Assembly (NCBI RefSeq): GCF_932276165.1
Contig: NC_063999.1
Span: 7,876,501 to 7,940,500 of the forward strand
From: Plutella xylostella
Taxonomy: Eukaryota; Arthropoda; Insecta; Lepidoptera; Plutellidae
DNA length: 64,000 nt
Direction of reading: 5' to 3'
Part shown: positions 57,804 through 64,000 of the stretch, one piece after another
Position numbering within the stretch: the first letter of the stretch is position 1
Layout: each line of letters begins with the position of its first letter
Translations under genes and position numbers: made by a program
Notes under the pieces: generated by a model
Database searches by the model: none
What the model saw: the letters and a program-made list of their open reading frames with translations, nothing else
Told to the model about the DNA's origin: nothing

Positions 57804-57811
57804 GGGTTTAG

Positions 57812-58796
57812 GCCTAGATAAAGAAAGATAAAGTTAATGTTAGCTATTATTTTATTGATTAAATTAACGTCTTAAGGTTAACTAATTAATTCTAGCTAAT
57901 TCATCATCATTCATTTATTCATTCCATCCGTCATTTTTAAAGTTTCATGATAGTTCCCGCTGAGGGCGCCACTGTATCAGCTTTACGTTGCGTTGCGTTA
58001 GTTCAAGATGTGTGGTCACCCTCAGTGTATCTCTGTGCGGTTATCTATAACATTTCAAACGCTTTCATATCAACAAATACACGTGGCTAAAACATTGTGA
58101 AACGTGATTCAATACGGGACAAAGGTTAAATATTTACTTTTATCCCACCGTCCTAAAAAGGAAGCTGTTGCCAAACATATTATATTGTCTAAAATCTAGA
58201 ATTAATCTCAAAACTAAATTATTCCTTACTTTTAAATAATTTTAGAAAACGGTTCTGTTTTTTTAATTATGTTTATTAAACCTGTTACTTTAATGATACC
58301 TAAATAATAGGGAAACGGAATCAGTAGAAACAGTGTACCCTAGTCAATAAATAATCTGCCTAGGTACATACCTAATTTTATATATAAAACCATATTTGTA
58401 GCTAAAATTAATTGATTGATAGGTTATATTAATTCTCAGGATGGGATTTTTGACATTTATACTAAATACACAAAAACTACAACAATCAGTTACATATAGG
58501 TATTATTTTTCAAAATCTTACGTACATGACTTTAATCTCATTTAATACTTACACTCTACATATAAATATTATAAATCGTATGTCATTCATTTGGTAACTT
58601 TTAATTTAAGCAGCCATAAAGCTCACTAGGTAATTTGTTTTTAAATCCGTGATATCACAGGAATCACTGCAAGTTTTTTATTTGAGCCCTCAAATAAACT
58701 CTTGCGGTTTGTACCGAGAAAGTTAAAACCCAAAAGTTAACTTGGGATTCCACTGGAATATAGTATTTTAAACGTACTTCCTTATCATTATCACTA
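57812..58796. other. no gene seen
   Basis: TTTCATGATAGTTCCCGCTG and AGGGCGCCACTGTATCAGC (about 57940-57980) recur near 43570. Otherwise AT-rich. Confidence 0.4.
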
Positions 58797-58861
58797 TACC
58801 AACAGACACATTAGCAATCAGTATAAGCAAGGATTTTTGATTGCTAATGTGTCTGTTGGTA
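58797..58861. repeat. perfect 24-base-arm hairpin
   Basis: The arm beginning TACCAACAGACACATTAGCA (58797-58820) and its exact complement (58838-58861) enclose a 17-base loop. It abuts the next inverted repeat. Confidence 0.75.
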
Positions 58862-59040
58862 GGGTGCTTACATAGAGAGACTGGGTTCCCTATATCTACC
58901 CCTACCGGTCACCTGCTGTTTATCTTTCTGCGAGTGCGCTAGTGCATTTCCCGGTTTTAAATCTCTCAGAGAGATACCCAATCAAGTTACCGGTACGGGT
59001 AGATACAGGGAACCCGATTCTTTATGTAGGTAAGCATCCT
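58862..59040. mobile_element. hairpin MITE, GGTGCTTAC ends
   Basis: The left arm GGTGCTTACATAGAGAGACT, GGGTTCCCTATATCTACCCC, TACCGGT is mirrored by TACCGGTACGGGTAGATACA, GGGAACCCGATTC and GTAGGTAAGCATCC. Confidence 0.65.
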
Positions 59041-59554
59041 AATATTATTATGGCTCAGATCCATACAATTTATATATTATGTCAGTTTTAACAGGTATGC
59101 TGCTTAAGGATTGTTGATTGCTAATAGGCGGTGGTGGTAGCAAGCCTTACAGCACGGGCCGGCGGCGGCGGTTATCGACGTCGATAAACTTATTGAAATG
59201 CGCGTACCGCCAATCTCACAGGTGCCTTTTTAGACGCTCTGGACCACAGACCTGTATTTGAGTAGACAACGCAAGTGCATGTACTTCGCGTGTAAAAAGG
59301 GAGTGAAATTATCTTCCTTTAGCGCAGTGTCATTAGGGACGTTCCTAAACTAAATCGTTCAAGTGACGTGACTGACGTGACAGTAGGTATAAAAATAATG
59401 GCACGCTTGGTTTCTATCATAGACCTACTACCTCTAGACTGGCAATCGCCGTGTGCACTATTCTCTTTCTCACTCAAACCGATGTTGCCGACAAAAAATT
59501 AAACCTAAATATGGGGAAATTTAACTTATCATAATAACAAAAACAAAACTTGAG
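59041..59554. other. intergenic, with a GC-rich palindrome-bearing patch
   Basis: Around 59148-59200 the sequence turns GC-rich (GGGCCGGCGGCGGCGG) and contains the 16-base palindrome TTATCGACGTCGATAA (59172-59187). GGTATAAAAATAATGG follows at about 59386. It could be a promoter or enhancer, but no exon is attached. Confidence 0.3.
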
Positions 59555-59743
59555 TATATCGTCGGTTTATAGGAAAAAGACACTAAAGGCTAATTTTTCA
59601 ATAGCCAGATAAAAGTTTTGCTGGGAAATAATTTTGATGCTGTTGCGTCTCAATGTTTCTCAATGTTTGTATTACCCAGATAACATTTATCTGAATATTG
59701 AAAAATCAGCCTTAGTGAGTTTTTCCTGTCAACCGACGATATA
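59555..59743. mobile_element. hairpin MITE, TATATCGTCGG ends
   Basis: The left arm TATATCGTCGGTTTATAGGA, AGGCTAATTTTTCAATAGCC and the right arm ATTGAAAAATCAGCCTTAGT, AACCGACGATATA are complements with gaps; 189 bases, no frame. Confidence 0.65.
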
Positions 59744-59809
59744 AGAAAAAAAACTTTAGGTACTCATACTTATTTGATTTCAATATAATTATTTAATATA
59801 CACAAACTG

Positions 59810-60042
59810 AGTGGATTGTATGATTCATTGTCTTCGTCCAATCGAAACAATCCTCTTCAAAATGTGCCGAACACAATTTTTGTATGTTTCTTTGGTTCCC
59901 AATTTGTGCGACCGGTAATGTCTATCCATTTTCTTGATATATTTTTTTCTGTCGGAAACCTATGAAGCAGAGATAAATGGATGAGCATGAGCATTATAAT
60001 CGTGGGCCAAATATGTGATGGGGTTTTTTTTAAAGGAAACAC
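59810..60042 (-). pseudogene. THAP zinc-finger domain, frameshifted remnant
   Basis: On the minus strand one frame reads LHRFPTEKN, KWIDITGRTNWEPKKHTK, and the next frame continues LCSAHFEEDCFDWTK. Together these are the middle and end of a THAP domain (HRFP, W, the GR-x-W-x-P-x-K stretch, LCS-x-HF). A one-base shift separates them, and the N-terminal C-x-C pair is not clear. THAP domains belong to P-element-type transposases and to host regulators derived from them. This is a decayed piece of one or the other. Confidence 0.6.
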
Positions 60043-61055
60043 GCATTTCGTATCAATACAATAAACTTTATATTATACAGAAGAAATCACACGTAGAAGA
60101 AAAAAACCTCATTTGAAAGAGGAGAATGACTTCTACAAAATACAATCTTCACAAAAACCGAATTCGTGCGCCCCATTTGTTAACCCAACCCGAGTCCGTT
60201 ACAATTTCTAGTATTTTCTTTGCATACTATAATATTTGTGGGTAAAATAAATTTTCAATAACTTGCAACACCATGTGATTTGTTATGATATGGTACCTCG
60301 TAATTTTTACTTAAAACTGATACTAAAAGACCTTACAGTATTAAAATTAGTATCGTTTTATATTAAAATCGAGCCAATAGATAGTACTATGATGAATGTA
60401 AGCTTGTTAAACTTGATAGTATCTACTTACATGTGAAAATATATCTCATCCATCATTCCATCGTGTTTTCGTTCAATAAAATCGAACAAAATCCACCCAC
60501 CCATGTCACACACTCGTTAAGTGATGATAATAGTCTAATAAACTTAATAAACACCCACAAATCACTAGCAAATCAAAAATAAATAGCATTTAGAAAATTT
60601 TGTTGTAACTGTCAGCCTTTGTTTGGCAAAGATTTTTCATTTGTTTCATTGTTTGGCAAAGAGAACTGACGTAAACAGGCGCCACAGCAAAAAGGACAAA
60701 AAACATTTACAGCTTAACGTTTCTTTCTTACGCTTAATGTAGCTAAGCGTCTCTTTTTCGCAATGTCAGAACTGTCACGATTATACCCCTGTGGTTTCTA
60801 TACAAGGAATGAGGCAAGCGTTGTCTATTCAAATACAGGTCTGTGCTCTGGACATCAATCTGATGTGTTATTGCTTGTTTTGAATTATTTTCTGTATTTT
60901 TGGTTCTTGTTGCCAGTGTGTCAAATAAATGTTCCTTTCCTTGTTTATTTTATTTCTAAGGAGTGATGTTTATCTAGGTAGATTCCAAGTAGTGATTTTT
61001 ACGTAGACGCGTGTCTAGTGGACTCCGGATGTGGTGTGGCCGAGTGCCGCGAGGG
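60043..61055. other. intergenic; 3' flank of the second wunen-type gene
   Basis: AAATAAAATAAACA on the minus strand (plus TGTTTATTTTATTT, about 60943-60955) could serve as poly(A) signal for the gene ending at 61056. The word TTTGTTTGGCAAAGA repeats at about 60617 and 60649. No exon is seen. Confidence 0.45.
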
Positions 61056-61154
61056 TCACCGGAGCGCCGGCCGCGGCAGCATCTCAGGCTGCGCGGGGTC
61101 GCTCCAGGCGCCTCCAGGGAGCCCGTACTTCTTCGGCTTTAGCACGCACTTGAA
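61056..61154 (-). CDS. wun-like: wunen-type gene 2, last coding exon
   Basis: 99 bases from the acceptor CTCCTTTTCAG to TGA (61058-61056). It reads FKCVLKPKKYGLPGGAWSDP and ends RPALR. GC-rich. Confidence 0.78.
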   Translation of the reverse strand, partial: FKCVLKPKKYGLPGGAWSDPAQPEMLPRPALR

Positions 61155-62626
61155 CTGAAAAGGAGGAAATTAATTTTATTTTGTTGATATAGTTTGAATA
61201 GTAGTTGGAGGTTATGGCTGAATAACATTACTAGTACTTATAGATTATGGTAATGTCTAATATTCGGGTCGTTTATATGATAGGTAGCTCTTTATGGAGT
61301 AGGCACGGTCATTATATCGTGTCCTAAGCTATTAACCAGGCTCTTAAATCCGTTGGGGACGCAATAGTCACGCCAGCCATGTAACTGAGCGCGACCTAAA
61401 ACTTTTGTCTTGCGTCTCGGTCTGCGTCGTAGTGGGACTTATCGTGATTATCAACCAATAATCTGCCGTAGGTAATAAAAATGTATTTAAAACATATAGC
61501 AATACTCACTACTAAAACCCCGTAAACTGCTCCGATCGCGAACCCCGTCGCGACGTCGCTCCAGTGGTGCATGTGGTCGACCACGCGGGACAGGCCCACG
61601 TACCACGCGAGCATCAGGGCCGCGAACTGCACGCCGTGACGCAGCAGCTTGGAGCCGCGCCACTTGCCGCGCTCTTGCAGGTACAGCTGGGGAGAGGGAG
61701 GTGGTTAAAGGGGTGGATCTGACGGCCAATACATGTGGGCGGGGAGAGGAGGGGTTAAAGAAGAGATCTAAGGGCTAAGTGAAGGTTTAGCTTTACCGAT
61801 CGAGCAGTGGAAGTCTTCTGAAGTTAGTATAACAGTTACAAATTTATCTACTTATCCCTATATGAATGAACACACAACACTTATGCGTGTTCCCGAATTA
61901 TATTACTGTCCCAATGGAATTGGGCTATTACCTACCATAATAGGGTGAATTAAACCCTATACAATATTTAATTAAAACGGCGAACACAAAGCCTTTAATT
62001 AATTAACTTTCCCCGTGTGTCCATGACACAATATCGATCCGTTTTACCACGGACATAAACCGTTGTCTTATCAGTGGCTTTTGTTGTGATTAGGTCGAAT
62101 GGAGAGAGCATTCACTTGGGAATGGGGCTGAGCATTTCGATGTCGGAAATTTGCCAAATATAAATTGGCACGAGACTTCTTATACGGTGGCGACCTTTAC
62201 GGCTTTCCAAAGTCGACCCTGCTTGCGAAAGCCTACATTTTGCATTAGAAAACATATTTACAGAAATAGATTGGAGGCAAAAACATTGACAATTAGATGT
62301 ACTTACCCTTTCTTTGATGTAAATATGAAGGGGTGCACGAAAGCGGTAAATTTTAGTGATATCAACTGCTCCTTATATTGCAGCCTTACACTAATCTTTC
62401 AGCCAACTCTTTCCCAACAAACCTGATAGCTCAGGGTTTATAGATAATAGGTCTAAAAACTCACAATGAAGAACACAGCAGAATACATGATAAAGCTGGA
62501 GTGTGCGCTCGGGAACGACAGCCGCATGTTCTGCAGCCGGCCCTGGTCTGATGAGGAGCACGTGAAGTCCTGGATGTAGCCGAGCTGGTTGAGGGCAGAG
62601 CCGGGCGTCGGGACTGGACGGCATAC
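61056..62626 (-). CDS. wun-like: second phospholipid phosphatase of wunen/PLPP family (3' half; partial)
   Basis: Three minus-strand exons (62626-62465, 61686-61510, 61154-61056) encode the last 145 residues of a PAP2-type lipid phosphatase. Lengths and phases of the catalytic part mirror gene 1 (the C3 exon is 177 bases in both). Motif C2 reads LSFPSAHSS, with Ala where the family normally has Gly; motif C3 SRVVDHMHHWSD is complete. The tail is short (32 residues) and basic at first (FKCVLKPKKYG). Exons for the first TM helices and motif C1 are not in the window; they should lie beyond 64000, after an intron holding a LINE tail. Same strand and close spacing mark it as a tandem duplicate of gene 1, but the coding sequences have diverged considerably, so the duplication is old. 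Confidence 0.9.
61155..61509. other. last intron of wunen-type gene 2
   Basis: No repeat or additional exon recognised. Confidence 0.6.
61510..61686 (-). CDS. wun-like: wunen-type gene 2, motif C3 exon
   Basis: 177 bases, phase 0; acceptor CTCTCCCCAG, donor TTAGTA then GTGAGTATT. It reads LYLQERGKWRGSKLLRHGVQ and LSRVVDHMHHWSDVATGFA; His and Asp of the charge-relay set are present. Confidence 0.92.
61687..62464. other. intron of wunen-type gene 2
   Basis: The plus-strand frame at 62151-62426 shows no known domain; otherwise AT-rich intron. Confidence 0.6.
62465..62626 (-). CDS. wun-like: wunen-type gene 2, motif C2 exon
   Basis: 162 bases, phase 0; acceptor CTTCCCCCACAG, donor TTCATT then GTGAGTTTT. 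It reads VCRPVPTPGSALNQLGYIQD and LRLSFPSAHSS-type text (NMRLSFPSAHSSFIMYSAVF). The catalytic His is present. Confidence 0.9.
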
Positions 62627-62970
62627 CTGTGGGGGAAGGAGGGGTATGAAATAAATAAAAAAATCATTCGACACAGAGACAACAGAAAACACAGATAAGC
62701 ATACAACAGAAATAAAAACATAAAAAAGATGAAAGAAATAGAAAATAGTGTGATAGTGTTGCTGCCCAGTGCGTTAAAAGGACCTAACTCAGCAATTACT
62801 GTGGTCAGTAGATCTGATGCCAGTAGTCAATGTTGGTACTACGCTATCTAGGTTAGCGTAGTGATATGGAAAAGAAGATATATACTCGTAACCTTATACT
62901 ATCGGGGATTCTCTGAAAGATTGCGTGATTAGATGATTTCCGCCGTTACTGGCAGAGCAGACGATTTGAA
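62627..62970. other. upstream intron of wunen-type gene 2
   Basis: Purine-rich stretch (62640-62750) before the LINE tail; no exon. Confidence 0.55.
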
Positions 62971-64000
62971 TAGATAGATAGATAGATAGATAGATAAAGC
63001 GTTTATTTGATCCACTTTCTTACATACACAACAAATCACAATTACAGATATACACATTTGTACTTATAACTAGGTAAATAGTAGCTATGATAAAGACAGG
63101 TTTGTACTTGGCAGGTTGTGTGTTGAAGCGGACCAAAAGGGTGAAGTAACTCAGCGTGGATGTTTACTCCAGGAGCAAACCGCTGATTTTCAGTTACCTC
63201 CCATTTAATTGTTCCAAGGGTGCCGAATTACATAAATTGTGAGCAAAAAAAACTACTTAAAATATATTGTTTTGAAGAAAAATTACCTATTTTAGTTTGA
63301 TAATGTTGTAAAGGTGTGCAGCTAACCAGCAAGAGACACAGGGTCGTACTCAGTGGATGACAGAGCACCCACCATAGTATTAATATTGCATGAATGTATC
63401 TATTGTTAGACGATCTGCGCCGGATGTAACAAAAATATAGAAAATATGTAATGAATAAATAGTTATTGTAGATAACTAAATTTGTTATCAAGTCTTTTGC
63501 TTAATAAGAAGAAACAATTTTATTTTATTTTTAAAATTAATTTTATTTTTTAAGAGCCTTATAGGTGGTGGAATATTATTCCAGCATTTTGTTGCTTGAT
63601 AACGGAAACTTCCTTCAAACGCGGCGCTAACATGTTTAGGGACAGACAAAATTGGGCGGAAAGATCTAGTACCATACCTGTCATGAAAAGGGGAGAAACA
63701 AAGTTTAGAAAACAAGTATTCAGGTTTTTGAAACTTTAACACGTCGAAAACTAGGCTACAAGTATGCAGGTACCTTCGGGCCTCCATGTTTAGCATGGAT
63801 GCTTTATTTAGAAAAGGAGTAATGTGTCCTCGAGGTGGTACGTCAAAACAAAAACGACAGCAGGCGTTTTGCACCCGCTGTATTAGACGCCGAGTTCGCT
63901 CAAGAAGACAAGGGCCGTAAACAGTATCTCCATAATTCAGCCTAGAGAGGATTAGAGTCTCACACAGCGTAATGCGTACTTTTTCTGTTAGTAAGGAGCG
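62971..64000 (-). mobile_element. 3' end of a CR1/Jockey-group LINE, cut by the window edge
   Basis: On the minus strand the reverse transcriptase C-terminus runs open from the window edge to a stop at 63488: CETLILSRLNYGDTVYG, RLIQRVQNACCRFCF, YRYQ-type text (FRYQATKCWNNIPPPIRLL) and the final KLFLLIKQKT. A roughly 490-base 3' untranslated region ends in a GATA-type tail (62971-62996, TATC in element sense). It is a different family from the element at 22263-27029. It lies in an intron of wunen-type gene 2; the catalytic RT core is outside the window. Confidence 0.82.

Noticed and set aside
62627..64000. Search for the motif C1 exon (K-x6-RP) of the second wunen-type gene
   Set aside because: None found on the minus strand; the region is intron filled with a LINE tail, so the exon must lie outside.

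Overview
The window looks like a piece of an insect nuclear genome, most likely a moth or butterfly. It is AT-rich, its genes are split by long introns with GT-AG junctions, and it is full of short interspersed elements, hairpin MITEs and CR1/Jockey- and RTE-type retroelements of kinds common in Lepidoptera. No bacterial, organellar or viral gene set is present. All host genes that could be supported lie on the minus strand.

From left to right: positions 1-12.6 kb hold repeats only (a composite repeat with degenerate arms, two copies of a 235-bp MITE, a 2.45-kb long-inverted-repeat element carrying nested insertions, a SINE split by another element). Positions 12.66-29.66 kb carry the 5' part of a LIM-domain gene best matched to hillarin (Hil), the LIM plus transglutaminase-like protein. 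Three coding exons (29356-29505, 27178-27367, 12659-12846) join in frame into 176 residues; the enzyme-like part lies beyond the left edge. Two of its three exons have decayed partial copies nearby. One copy is split by a full-length, apparently intact CR1-like retroelement (22263-27029) with a 7-bp target duplication.

Positions 29.7-39.6 kb are intergenic or 5' intron of Hil, with MITEs, a SINE, a GC-rich stretch near 37.04-37.15 kb that could be the Hil promoter, and a 649-bp terminal-inverted-repeat element that still carries a small coding exon. Positions 39.65-46.56 kb hold a complete six-exon phospholipid phosphatase (wunen/PLPP type, about 309 aa) with all three catalytic motifs. Positions 46.6-61.0 kb are intergenic: RTE remnants, a frameshifted LINE (52.6-56.1 kb), a 787-bp transposon with an exact 8-bp target duplication, several hairpin MITEs and a broken THAP domain. 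From 61.06 kb to the right edge lies the 3' half of a second wunen-type gene, a tandem paralogue of the first with the same exon lengths and phases over the catalytic region; its upstream exons are outside the window, and a LINE 3' end sits in its intron.

The host genes point to a LIM/transglutaminase cytoskeletal protein and two membrane lipid-phosphate phosphatases that would act on phosphatidate-like lipids at the cell surface. Nothing links their functions beyond proximity. The most unusual structure is a set of three loci (655-1880, 14310-15045, 18490-19575) in which a central segment is flanked by inverted arms built from degenerate short units whose wording differs between loci.
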